A stretch of 64,000 nucleotides of DNA from an uncultured Archangium sp. (GTDB lineage Bacteria > Myxococcota > Myxococcia > Myxococcales > Myxococcaceae), in contig CAIVGN010000006.1 in NCBI GenBank assembly GCA_903905455.1, positions 62,001 to 126,000 of the forward strand. Direction: 5' to 3'. The translations under genes were made by a program, and so were the position numbers. Within the stretch, counting starts at the first letter, position 1. Each line of letters begins with the position of its first letter. Positions 31,037 to 39,113 of this stretch are shown here, piece by piece. Under the pieces are notes generated by a model, which did not search any database, was not told where the DNA came from, and saw only the letters and a program-made list of their open reading frames with translations.

Positions 31037-32410
31037 ATGCCCGAGTTCGATCTGGTGGTCATCGGTGGTGGTGCGGCGGGTGAGAAGGGCGCGGCGCAGG
31101 CGGCGTTCTTTGGCAAGAAGGTCGCGCTCATCGAGAAGGAGCCGCACCTCGGCGGCGCGATGGTCAACACCGGCACCTTGCCCTCGAAGACGCTGCGCGA
31201 GACGGCGCTCTACCTTTCGGGCTTTCGGCAGCGGGGGCTGCACGGCGTGGACATGGCGCTGGGGCGGGCCGCGCGGCTCGACGACTTCATGTACCGCCTC
31301 GACCGGGTGGTGACCGGCGAGCGCGCGCGCATGGCGGCGAACCTCGCGCGGCACGAGGTGACGGTCTTCCACGGCGCGGCCTCGTTCGTCGACGCCCACA
31401 CGGTGCAGGTGGGGCCTGCGCAGGTGCAGGGCCGGCACTTCCTCATCGCCACCGGCAGCCAGCCGCACCGGCCCGACTCGTTCCCCTTCGAGCACCCCAA
31501 CGTCTACGACTCCGACGAGATCGTCCGGGTGCACGCGCTGCCCGCGTCGATGGCGGTGGTGGGCGGCGGGGTCATCGGCTGTGAGTACGCCTGTCTCTTC
31601 GCGGCGCTGGGCTCGAAGGTCACCATCATCGAGGCGCGGCCGACGATCCTCGGGTTCCTCGACGGCGAGGTGGTGGGCTGGCTCACCGAGCGCATGCGCG
31701 GCCTGGGCATCGACTTCCGCTTCGAGACGCAGGTGGCGAAGTGCGAGCCGGGCGAGGGCGGGGTGCGGCTCCACTTCGCCGCGGGCGCGCCGCTGGACGT
31801 GGACCTGGCGTTGATCTGCGCGGGGCGCTCCGCGAACACCGCGGGCCTGCAGCTCGAGAAGGCGGGGCTGACGGCGGGCAAGCGCGGGGTCCTCGAGGTC
31901 GACGCGCGGTTCCGCACCAAGGTGCCGCACATCGCAGCGGTGGGGGACGTGATCGGCTTCCCCTCGCTGGCCTCGACCTCGATGGAGCAGGCGCGGGTGG
32001 CGGTCGTCGACTTCTTCGACCTCAAGTACAAGACGCGGGTCGCGCCGCTCTTCCCCTACGGCATCTACACCATCCCCGAAGTGTCGATGGTCGGTGAGAC
32101 CGAGGAGAGCCTGCGCTCGGCGAATGTCCCCTACGTCAAGGGCGTGGCCCAGTTCGGGGACAACGCGCGCGGCTTGATGATCGGCGAGACGGGCGCGCTC
32201 AAGCTGCTCTTCCGCCGCGACGACCTGAAGCTGCTGGGCGTGCACTGCATCGGCGAAGGCGCCACCGAGCTGGTGCACATCGGGCTCACGGCGATGCTCG
32301 CGGGCGCCGGCGCCGACCTCTTCATCGAGGCCTGCTTCAACTACCCGACGCTGTCCGAGGCGTACAAGTACGCCACCTACGACGCACTGCAGAGGAAGGC
32401 ACGGCCATGA
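31037..32410 (+). CDS. sthA: Soluble pyridine nucleotide transhydrogenase
   Basis: 457 aa flavoprotein of the disulfide-reductase fold. The N-terminal FAD motif is VVIGGGAAGEKGA and the NAD(P) motif is AVVGGGVIGCEYA. The redox-active CxxxxC of dihydrolipoamide dehydrogenase is replaced by NTGTLPSKTLRE, the mark of SthA. AAVGDVIGFPSLASTS is the second FAD contact. It equilibrates NADPH and NADH in the cytoplasm. The stop overlaps the next ATG (ATGA). Confidence 0.92.
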   Translation: MPEFDLVVIGGGAAGEKGAAQAAFFGKKVALIEKEPHLGGAMVNTGTLPSKTLRETALYLSGFRQRGLHGVDMALGRAARLDDFMYRLDRVVTGERARMAANLARHEVTVFHGAASFVDAHTVQVGPAQVQGRHFLIATGSQPHRPDSFPFEHPNVYDSDEIVRVHALPASMAVVGGGVIGCEYACLFAALGSKVTIIEARPTILGFLDGEVVGWLTERMRGLGIDFRFETQVAKCEPGEGGVRLHFAAGAPLDVDLALICAGRSANTAGLQLEKAGLTAGKRGVLEVDARFRTKVPHIAAVGDVIGFPSLASTSMEQARVAVVDFFDLKYKTRVAPLFPYGIYTIPEVSMVGETEESLRSANVPYVKGVAQFGDNARGLMIGETGALKLLFRRDDLKLLGVHCIGEGATELVHIGLTAMLAGAGADLFIEACFNYPTLSEAYKYATYDALQRKARP

Positions 32411-32928
32411 GCTGGGACCAGGACCTGTTCAAGAAGACGCTCGACTTCGCGGCGAAGGCGCACGGACCGCAGGTGATCCCCGGCTCGGGGGCCCCCTACG
32501 TGGTCCACCTGGTGAAGGTGGCGACCGAGGTGCTCCGCGCGGCCGATGGCACCTTCGAGGTCGACTTCTCGATGCAGTGCGCGCTGCTCCACGACTGCGT
32601 GGAAGACGCGGGCGTGCAGCTGCCGACGCTCACCGCCGAGTTCGGCGCCCGGGTGGCCGCCGGGGTCAGCGCGCTGTCGAAGAACGAGGCCCTGCCGAAG
32701 GCCGAGCAGATGGAAGACAGCCTGCGGCGCATCCAGGCGCAGCCCCGGGAGGTGTGGCTGGTGAAGCTGGCCGACCGCATCACCAACCTCGAGCCCGCGC
32801 CGCCGCACTGGTCGGCCGAGAAGCGCGCGAAGTACCGGGTGGAGGCGCAGCAGATCTACGACGCCCTGGCGCCCGCCCACGCCGGCCTCGCCTCGCGCCT
32901 GCGGGCGAAGCTCTCGAGCTACGCGTAA
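32407..32928 (+). CDS. HD-domain phosphohydrolase (MESH1/SpoT-HD-like)
   Basis: 173 aa. The metal-binding HD pattern is present: YVVHLVKV (first His), ALLHDCVEDAG (HD, residues about 60-70) and VKLADRITNLE. This arrangement is that of (p)ppGpp hydrolases and the small alarmone hydrolase MESH1. There is no synthetase domain. It could hydrolyse ppGpp, NADPH or a related nucleotide. The overlapping start behind sthA, an NADPH enzyme, is suggestive because MESH1 enzymes can act on NADPH; that link is inference. Confidence 0.78.
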   Translation: MSWDQDLFKKTLDFAAKAHGPQVIPGSGAPYVVHLVKVATEVLRAADGTFEVDFSMQCALLHDCVEDAGVQLPTLTAEFGARVAAGVSALSKNEALPKAEQMEDSLRRIQAQPREVWLVKLADRITNLEPAPPHWSAEKRAKYRVEAQQIYDALAPAHAGLASRLRAKLSSYA

Positions 32929-32940
32929 GCCCCTGGTCGC

Positions 32941-33825
32941 TCACCGCCGCCGCGTCTTCCCCAGTTCCTCGACGAGCAGCTCGACGACCCGCCTGACCCG
33001 GGGAATCTCGAGCGCCGACTTCGCGCACACCAGGTGCAGCTGCGACTTCGCGTTGGGGCCCAGGTCCAGCCCCAGCGGCACCAGGTCCGAGTCCCGGCTG
33101 AAGCGGTGCTGGACCCTTCCCAGCACCATGGCCCCGACGCCCGCCTCGGCCGCGGCCAACTGCACCAGGAAATGATCCGCGCTGAAGGCCGGGGTGAAGT
33201 TGGGGATCGCGGCCTCGAGCTGCGGGTTCGGGGGAATCGCCTCGAACGGAGGGCACCACGCGACCCAGGGCAGGTCCGCGAGCTTCACCTTCCGCGGCAG
33301 CTTGTCCTTCAGGCGCTTGGAGACGAACACGTCGTTCTCGATCTCCAGCGTGTGCACGACCTTCAGGTCGTCGTTCGCCGGGGCCCGCCTGCGCAGCGCG
33401 ATGTCGGCCTCGCCGCGGCCCAGGTCGAGGTACTGCATGCTCGAGAGCAGCTCCAGCCTCAGGCCCGGGTGCTTCTCGCCGAGGAACCCGGCGAAGGGCG
33501 CGAGGAAGTCGAAGCAGATGAAGGGGCTCGAGGTGACGCGCACCAGGCCCCGCGGCGCGCCGTCGTGCGCCTCGGCCGCGCGGTGCAGCTCCCCGGCCCA
33601 CTCGGCCATCTTCTTCGCGGGGCCCAGCAGCCGCTCGCCCGCGCTGGTGAGGGTCGCGCCCTCGACGCTGCGCCGGAAGAGCGTGGCGCCCACGGTGTAC
33701 TCGAGGGCGGCCAGGCGCCGGGTGACGGTGGGTTGCCCCAGCTTCAGCCCCCGCGCTGCGCCGCTCAGGCTCCGGCTCTCGGCGATGGCGAGGAACAGCT
33801 TCGCGTCGTCCCAGGAGATATCCAT
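32941..33825 (-). CDS. LysR-family transcriptional regulator
   Basis: 294 aa. N-terminal winged helix (residues 4-65) with the pattern AAIAESRSLSGAARGLKLGQPTVTRRL split over residues 13-40. The substrate-binding domain follows, from GLVRVTSS at about 95. It is divergent from the metallo-beta-lactamase gene, with an inverted repeat of the LysR type between them, so it probably controls that gene and itself. The effector is unknown. Confidence 0.9.
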   Translation of the reverse strand: MDISWDDAKLFLAIAESRSLSGAARGLKLGQPTVTRRLAALEYTVGATLFRRSVEGATLTSAGERLLGPAKKMAEWAGELHRAAEAHDGAPRGLVRVTSSPFICFDFLAPFAGFLGEKHPGLRLELLSSMQYLDLGRGEADIALRRRAPANDDLKVVHTLEIENDVFVSKRLKDKLPRKVKLADLPWVAWCPPFEAIPPNPQLEAAIPNFTPAFSADHFLVQLAAAEAGVGAMVLGRVQHRFSRDSDLVPLGLDLGPNAKSQLHLVCAKSALEIPRVRRVVELLVEELGKTRRR

Positions 33826-33845
33826 GAACGGATGGTGTCATGCGA

Positions 33846-33868
33846 ATTCAGCCAGTTTCCATCTGAAT
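33846..33868. promoter_or_regulatory. Candidate LysR operator
   Basis: ATTCAG (33846-33851), 11 bases, CTGAAT (33863-33868): a perfect interrupted palindrome fitting the T-N11-A style of LysR-type sites. It is located between the divergent regulator and hydrolase genes. Confidence 0.55.
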
Positions 33869-33914
33869 ATGAATCGCTACCTTCAGCGCGTCTCGAACCC
33901 TGGAGGAAGCACCC

Positions 33915-34835
33915 ATGAAGCACCTGGTCCTGGCCGTGATGGTGGTGGTGATGAGCAGTTGTGCGGTGACGTCGCACGGAGCGCAGCCCGCGAAGCTGGG
34001 GGTGACGAGGTCCACGGCCGACCTCGTGGCGTCCCTTGCTGAGCCGGGCGTGGTCGAGCTGGAGACCGTCAACTCCGCGGACTGGCTGGTCGAGCGAAGC
34101 GGCCTCATCAACCTGGCGAACCCGGTGGCGAAGGACGCCGGCCTGGTCGAGGGCGAGGAGCCCATCCAGGTGTACTTCCACGTGCTGCGCCACCCCACGA
34201 AGGGCACCTTCCTCGTCGACACCGGGGTGGAGACGGCGCTGCGCGACGCGCCTGCGAAGTCGGCGATGAGCGGCCTCGTGCGCAGCGCCATGCACCTCGA
34301 GAAGCTCACGGTGCATGTCCCGCTGGGCGAGTGGCTGGCGAAGGAGGGCCAGGTCGACGGCGTGCTGCTCACCCACCTGCACCTCGACCACATCACGGGC
34401 ATGGCCGACGTGCCGAAGGGCACCCCGGTGTTCACCGGCCCCGGCGAGTCGAAGGACAGCCAGCTGATGTACCTCTTCGTGCAGGGCTCGGCCGACCGGG
34501 CGCTCGAGGGCAAGCCCGCGCTGCAGGAGTGGCAGTTCCAGCCCGACGCGACCGGCACCTTCGACGGGGTGCTCGACGTGTTCGGCGACGGCTCGGTGTG
34601 GGCGCTCTCGGTGCCGGGGCACACGCCGGGGAGCACCGCCTACCTCGTGCGCTCGAAGGCGGGCCCGGTGTTGCTCACCGGAGACGCTTGCCACACGCGC
34701 TGGGGCTGGGAGCACCACGTCGAGCCGGGCACCTTCACCGGCGACGGCCCGCGCGGGGCGGAGAGCTTCAAGAAGCTGCAGGGCTTCGTGGCGGCGCACC
34801 CGGAGGTCGAGGTTCGTCTCGGTCACCAGCGATGA
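33915..34835 (+). CDS. Metallo-beta-lactamase-fold hydrolase, lactonase-like lipoprotein
   Basis: 306 aa. A lipoprotein signal ends at VMSSC (Cys16). The metal site is THLHLDHITG (HxHxDH), with further ligands in GHTPGST and LTGDACHTRWGWEHH. The overall pattern is that of N-acyl-homoserine lactonase/quorum-quenching type MBL enzymes. The location outside the inner membrane and the divergent LysR gene suggest an inducible extracytoplasmic lactonase or esterase; the substrate is inferred only. The end overlaps the convergent PLP-decarboxylase gene by 68 bp. Confidence 0.85.
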   Translation: MKHLVLAVMVVVMSSCAVTSHGAQPAKLGVTRSTADLVASLAEPGVVELETVNSADWLVERSGLINLANPVAKDAGLVEGEEPIQVYFHVLRHPTKGTFLVDTGVETALRDAPAKSAMSGLVRSAMHLEKLTVHVPLGEWLAKEGQVDGVLLTHLHLDHITGMADVPKGTPVFTGPGESKDSQLMYLFVQGSADRALEGKPALQEWQFQPDATGTFDGVLDVFGDGSVWALSVPGHTPGSTAYLVRSKAGPVLLTGDACHTRWGWEHHVEPGTFTGDGPRGAESFKKLQGFVAAHPEVEVRLGHQR

Positions 34836-35991
34836 GCACCTCCGCGGGCAGCGCGTGCCCGAGGAAGTGCAGGGGGCTGAAGCTGTAGCCGTAGGCCCCG
34901 GAGTTCACCACGGCGAGCAGGTCGCCCACGCGCGGCTCCGGGAGCTCGACGTCGAGGCCCAGGGTGTCGAGCGGGGTGCACAGGGGGCCGACCACGCTGC
35001 GGGTGACGCGCGGCGCGGCGGGCCGGCTCAGGTTGATCAACGGCAGCCGCGGGCCGAGCAAGCCCGTGGCGCCGAGGTGGTGGTTCAGGCCGCCGTCGAG
35101 CACGGTGAAGTGCGTGCCCCGCGAGCGTTTCTCGGACACCACGCGCGCGACGTAGAGCCCCGCCGGGGCGACGAGCCAGCGGCCCAGCTCCAGCACCGCC
35201 TCGAGCGCCTGCCCGGTGGCGGCCCGGTAGCGGGTGAGCATCGCCTCGAGGCGCTGGCCCGCGGCCTCGACGTCGAGCTCCTGGCCGTCGCCCAGCACCC
35301 CGAAGCCCCCGCCGAAGTTCACCCGCCGCGCGACGAGCCCGTGTTCGCGGTGCAGGCGCTCGGTGAGATCGAGCGTGGCCGCCACGGCGGTGCCGAAGCC
35401 CCCGACGCTGGTGCACTGGCCGCCGGGGTGCACGTGCAGGCCATCGAAGTCGAGCACCTGCGCGTGGCGGCGCAGCGCTGCCGCCGCGAGCGGGAGCTCC
35501 TCTTCGTCGATGCCGAAGGGGCTGGGGCCTCCGGTCATGGCCACCCGGTACGCCTGCACGCGCAGGCTCGGGTTGAGGCGCAGGCGGATGCGCGCCCGCC
35601 GGGAATGGGTGGCGGCGAGCGCGGCGAGGTCCTCGAGTTCGCGCAGCGACTCCACGCTGACCAGCACCCCGCGAGCGACGGCCTCCGCGAGCTCCAGCGG
35701 CGTCTTGCCCGGCCCGGCGAAGCTGAGCTGCTCCGGGGCCCACCCGCAGGCCAACGCGCGCTCGAGTTCCCCCAACGACGCGACGTCGAGCCCGTCGACC
35801 GCCCCGCGCAGCGCGCGCAGCACCTCGAGGTTCGGGTTCGCCTTGACCGCGTACAGCAGGGTGGCGTTCAGCGCGCGGGCGCGACCCACGCGGGCTCGCA
35901 GCACGTCGAGATCGTAGACGTAGAACGGCGTGCCGTGCCGCTCGGCGAGGGCCTGGGCGCGCTCGGGGCTCAGCTCGAGGCGGGTGCTCAC
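34768..35991 (-). CDS. Fold-type III PLP-dependent decarboxylase
   Basis: 407 aa from GTG. It is an alanine-racemase-like barrel with the PLP lysine in YAVKANPN (about residues 48-55), the phosphate loop NFGGGFGVLG, ELGRWLVAPAG and the C-terminal active-site segment GPLCTPLD. NSGAYGYSFSP is also conserved. This is the diaminopimelate/ornithine decarboxylase family; the specificity is not clear, and related members serve biosynthetic or exopolysaccharide-associated clusters. The terminal 15 residues are Pro-rich and probably disordered. It overlaps convergently with the lipoprotein hydrolase. Confidence 0.87.
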   Translation of the reverse strand: MSTRLELSPERAQALAERHGTPFYVYDLDVLRARVGRARALNATLLYAVKANPNLEVLRALRGAVDGLDVASLGELERALACGWAPEQLSFAGPGKTPLELAEAVARGVLVSVESLRELEDLAALAATHSRRARIRLRLNPSLRVQAYRVAMTGGPSPFGIDEEELPLAAAALRRHAQVLDFDGLHVHPGGQCTSVGGFGTAVAATLDLTERLHREHGLVARRVNFGGGFGVLGDGQELDVEAAGQRLEAMLTRYRAATGQALEAVLELGRWLVAPAGLYVARVVSEKRSRGTHFTVLDGGLNHHLGATGLLGPRLPLINLSRPAAPRVTRSVVGPLCTPLDTLGLDVELPEPRVGDLLAVVNSGAYGYSFSPLHFLGHALPAEVLIAGDRDEPRPPGAPPRSPAAS

Positions 35992-36132
35992 GGCGTGGTT
36001 CCTCGCCTACCGTCGCTCGAGCGCCGCGCGCCCCGGGTGCAGTGCATCGGGGGATTTTGCCACGGGCACGAACGTCCTGGCTGCTTGAGGTGCATCAAGT
36101 CATCGCGAGGCGAGTGGTGACAGGCACGCTCG

Positions 36133-36792
36133 ATGTCCCTCGTGCTCGTTCCAGGTCGCGACGCCACGCTCGCCGCGTGCATCGTCAGGGACCTGGCGGG
36201 CGCCGGCCTGGAGGTGCGCCAGGTCCCCTCGGTGCACGACATGCCGGGCCCGGCCGAGGCGTACCTGCTCGTCGATGGGCAGGGCCATTTCGCCCAGGAC
36301 TCGTGTCGGCAGCTGCGTGACGACGAACACACCAGCGCGGCGCCGCGCATCATCATCTCGGCCAGCCCCGAGGAGCCCACTCGGCTGGGCGCCTTCTTCG
36401 CCGGCGCCGACGATTTCGTGGCCTTTCCCTACCTGGTGCCGGAGTTCGTCCTGCGGGTGCGCGCGTTGCTCCGTCGCGCGGCCGAGCGGGCCGCGCCGGT
36501 GCCCGGCCTGAGCCCGATTCGCGTCGACCTTTCGTCGCGCCGCGCGTGGGTCGACGGTCGCGAGTTGCAGCTCACGCACCTCGAGTTCGAGCTGCTGTGG
36601 CGTCTGCTCGAGCACGACGGCGAGGTGTTGACCCGCGCCCACCTGGTGGAGACCGTGTGGCGCGACACGTCTCCGGGCGCGCGCACCATCGACAACCACG
36701 TGATGCGGCTGCGTACCAAGCTGGGGCCCTCCGGCGAGCTGCTCCAGACCGTGCGCGGGTTCGGGTACCGGCTGATGTGCCCCCCGCGCTGA
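36133..36792 (+). CDS. Atypical response regulator with OmpR-type DNA-binding domain
   Basis: 219 aa. The C-terminal winged helix (about 122-216) is intact: LELTHLEFELLWRL-like helix, LTRAHLVETVWRD and RTIDNHVMRLRTKLG. The receiver half is degenerate. The N-terminal acidic pair is missing, the phospho-acceptor position reads AYLLVDGQG, and the usual KP motif is FPY in DDFVAFPY. It probably works without phosphorylation. No histidine kinase is adjacent. Confidence 0.78.
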   Translation: MSLVLVPGRDATLAACIVRDLAGAGLEVRQVPSVHDMPGPAEAYLLVDGQGHFAQDSCRQLRDDEHTSAAPRIIISASPEEPTRLGAFFAGADDFVAFPYLVPEFVLRVRALLRRAAERAAPVPGLSPIRVDLSSRRAWVDGRELQLTHLEFELLWRLLEHDGEVLTRAHLVETVWRDTSPGARTIDNHVMRLRTKLGPSGELLQTVRGFGYRLMCPPR

Positions 36793-36796
36793 GCGG

Positions 36797-38401
36797 GTGA
36801 CCGTGTCGGGGCCGCCGGCGATGAGCTCCCGCATGCGGTCGATCGTCGCCCTCTTCCCCGTCGCGCTCGTGGCCTGCGCCTCCCAGGGGCCGTCCCCGAG
36901 GGCGCCGGGCGCGCGCACCCCGATGAGCGCCGCGTGCGACGCGGTCGACGGCACCCGCTGCCTGCTGCCCTGGCCGTCGAACACCTTCACCGTGGCCGAC
37001 CCCGCGACGCCGGCGGGCCTGCGGGTGTCCATCGCCTTGCGCTCGCTGCCGGTGCTCGACAACCCCGCGCCGTTGAATCGACTCGATGGGTTCTCGGTGG
37101 CCTCGACGTTGGCGGCCGGCTTTCCCGAGGCGCTCGCGCCGGGCCTCGCGGGGCAGAAGCAGACCACGGCCGTGCGGCTGCTCTCCTTCCGCGCCGACCC
37201 CGAGGTCCCGCTGCGACTGCACGTCGTGGCTGACGGCACCTCCGAGGCCAGCCTGCTGCTCGCCTGCCCGATGCGCCCGCTGGCCTCTGACACCGACTGC
37301 GTCGCGGTGGTGCTCGACGAGGTGCAGCCAGCGCGAGGAGGCCGCTTCGAGACGCCGCGCCCGGTGCAGCTCGCCGTGGGCGTCGCCACCGCGGCCACCG
37401 ACGAAGAGCGCGCGCTGGTCGCGTACCACGCCCCCACGCGGGCGCTCCTGGCCCGTGCGGGCATCGACGGGCAGCGGGTGCTCCGCGCGTGGGACTTCAC
37501 CACGCGCTCGGCCGCCAGCGTCGCCCGGCCCCTGGCCCTGATGCGCGCGCAGGCCCTGGACGCGGTCGACGCCGGCGCGCTCGAGGTGCAGGTGCTCAGC
37601 GCGACGCCGCGCGCGGGGGGCGGGCTCGAGGTGCGCGGGCGCGTCGGTGGGCTGCCCCGCTTCATCAACGACGCCGGGGTGCTCGAACTCGGCGATGAAG
37701 GGCTGCCGGTGATGACCGGCGTGCACGAGGCGCCGTTCCGCGCGGTGCTGCCGGTGGGGAACGGCGCGCTCCCGGTGGTGGTCTTCGGGCACGGCACGGG
37801 GAACTCGGTGAATGACACCGGCCTCGACGACGAGCTGCTGGCGACGGGCGCCGCGAAGCTGAACCTCGAGTTCGCCGGGTGGACCGGCACGTCGGTGCCC
37901 ACCACCTTCCTCGGCTTCGAGCACATCTTCTCGGGCTCCGAGCGCTCCACGGCGGGGCTGGCGCAGTCGTCGATCGACGCGTCGGCGCTCGAGGCCGCGC
38001 TCGGGGCCCAGCTGGGCGCGGTGCTCACCTCGCCGACCCTCGCGGGCCAGCAGAACCCGGCGGCCGGGCGCACCTTCGACGCCGAGCGCCTGGCGTACTT
38101 CGGCAGCTCGCTGGGCGGCACCCTGGACTTCGCCCACGCGCAGGCCGAGCCCCGCATTCACGCCGCGGTGTTGAACGTGCCCGGGGCCGGCTGCGGCCAG
38201 TTCCTGCTGCACGCCGAGCAGTGGGGCCCGCTCGACGTCATCTTCGCGGCGTCGACGCCCAGCGCCATCGACCGCGCGCGAGCAGCTCACCGCGTTCCTC
38301 GGAAGCGTGTGGGCGGGGGCGCCGCGGGTGGTCGAGCCTCCGACCTGCGCCGGCCGGCCGACGGGCTGCGACTTTCGCGACGCGCCGTGAACGACGACTG
38401 A
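36797..38401 (+). pseudogene. Alpha/beta-hydrolase lipoprotein, apparently frameshifted near its end
   Basis: Reads as 534 aa (GTG 36797; Met at 36821 or 36833 are alternatives). The lipoprotein signal ends at ALVACAS, and a nucleophile elbow YFGSSLGGTLDF lies near residue 435. Up to about 38279 the protein looks normal (LDVIFAASTPSAIDRAR). Beyond that the frame becomes Arg-rich (RVPRKRVGGGAAGG), while the +1 frame from 38280 reads EQLTAFLGSVWAGAPRVVEP and stops at 38390. The break falls in a CGCGCGCG run, a slippage-prone site. Either the gene is inactive or there is a sequencing error; even repaired it may be shorter than full family members, lacking the C-terminal His. Confidence 0.6.
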
Positions 38402-38403
38402 TT

Positions 38404-38910
38404 TCAGCGCGGCGGCGTCGGCAGGTCCCCCAGCGCGAAGATCGCGAGGCCCGGCGGCGGCGGTACCTCGGGGTGGCCCATGAGCACCGCGCCGACAGCG
38501 GCCCTCAGGCGCTCGGCGTCTGCCATCGGTGCGTTGGAACCAGAGTCGAAGAGCGCGTACGGCCCCACGACGGTCGGGGGCAGCGGCCCCGCGTCGGCCG
38601 TCGAGGCCAGGGCGATGGTGAGGTAGAGTCCCACGGGCCCCTTCTCGAGGCGCAGCCAGAGCCCCCCGTGCTCGACGCCGATGATGGCCTTGATGTCGTA
38701 GTCGAGCAGCTTGGCTCCCGGAACCAGGGGCGCGACGAAGGCGAGCTCCGCCGCGTTCGCCTCACGGGCGGGCACGGGCGCGGGGCGCGGCTGCTCCGGC
38801 TTCGCGCGGAACAGGCCGCGGACCCGGTCGGCGTGCTGGACGCCGACGATGGCCAGGGCGAGGGGGACGACGACGAGGAGGACCTTCGTGGAGGTGCGCA
38901 GGGGCTTCAT
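38404..38910 (-). CDS. Hypothetical single-pass membrane protein
   Basis: 168 aa with one N-terminal hydrophobic helix (STKVLLVVVPLALAIVGV, residues 7-24) and a Pro-rich linker (EQPRPAPVPA). The C-terminal soluble domain is of unknown type. It lies 8 bp after the DUF5989-like gene and probably belongs to the carbamoyltransferase operon. I do not recognise a family. Confidence 0.55.
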   Translation of the reverse strand: MKPLRTSTKVLLVVVPLALAIVGVQHADRVRGLFRAKPEQPRPAPVPAREANAAELAFVAPLVPGAKLLDYDIKAIIGVEHGGLWLRLEKGPVGLYLTIALASTADAGPLPPTVVGPYALFDSGSNAPMADAERLRAAVGAVLMGHPEVPPPPGLAIFALGDLPTPPR

Positions 38911-38918
38911 CAGGTTCC

Positions 38919-39113
38919 TCAGAACAACGAATAGACGAAGGGTGCGAGCGGGGCGATGGCGTTGATCAGCCACAGCACCAGCGCGCCGAGCAGGAGCACC
39001 CAGAAGAGGGGGATCAACGCACCGAGCCGGTGCTGGCGCAGCATCTTCGCGGTGGTGCGCACCGTCCGCGCGGTGAGCGTGAGGTTGGTGGACCAACTGC
39101 GCGCGCGCGTCAT
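38919..39113 (-). CDS. DUF5989-like small membrane protein
   Basis: 64 aa. A basic N-terminus is followed by a single long hydrophobic stretch (ALIPLFWVLLLGALVLWLI) and the ending APFVYSLF. This ending and the location directly behind a carbamoyltransferase match the DUF5989 family, whose members are short membrane peptides encoded beside NodU/TobZ-type carbamoyltransferases. Its ATG overlaps the carbamoyltransferase stop (ATGA). Function unknown. Confidence 0.72.
   Translation of the reverse strand: MTRARSWSTNLTLTARTVRTTAKMLRQHRLGALIPLFWVLLLGALVLWLINAIAPLAPFVYSLF

Noticed and set aside
27512-32278. Minus-strand open frame of about 1588 codons
   Set aside because: It is antisense to several well-supported genes (NUDIX, TPR protein, sthA), is Arg/Pro/His-rich and matches nothing; GC-rich DNA produces such shadow frames.
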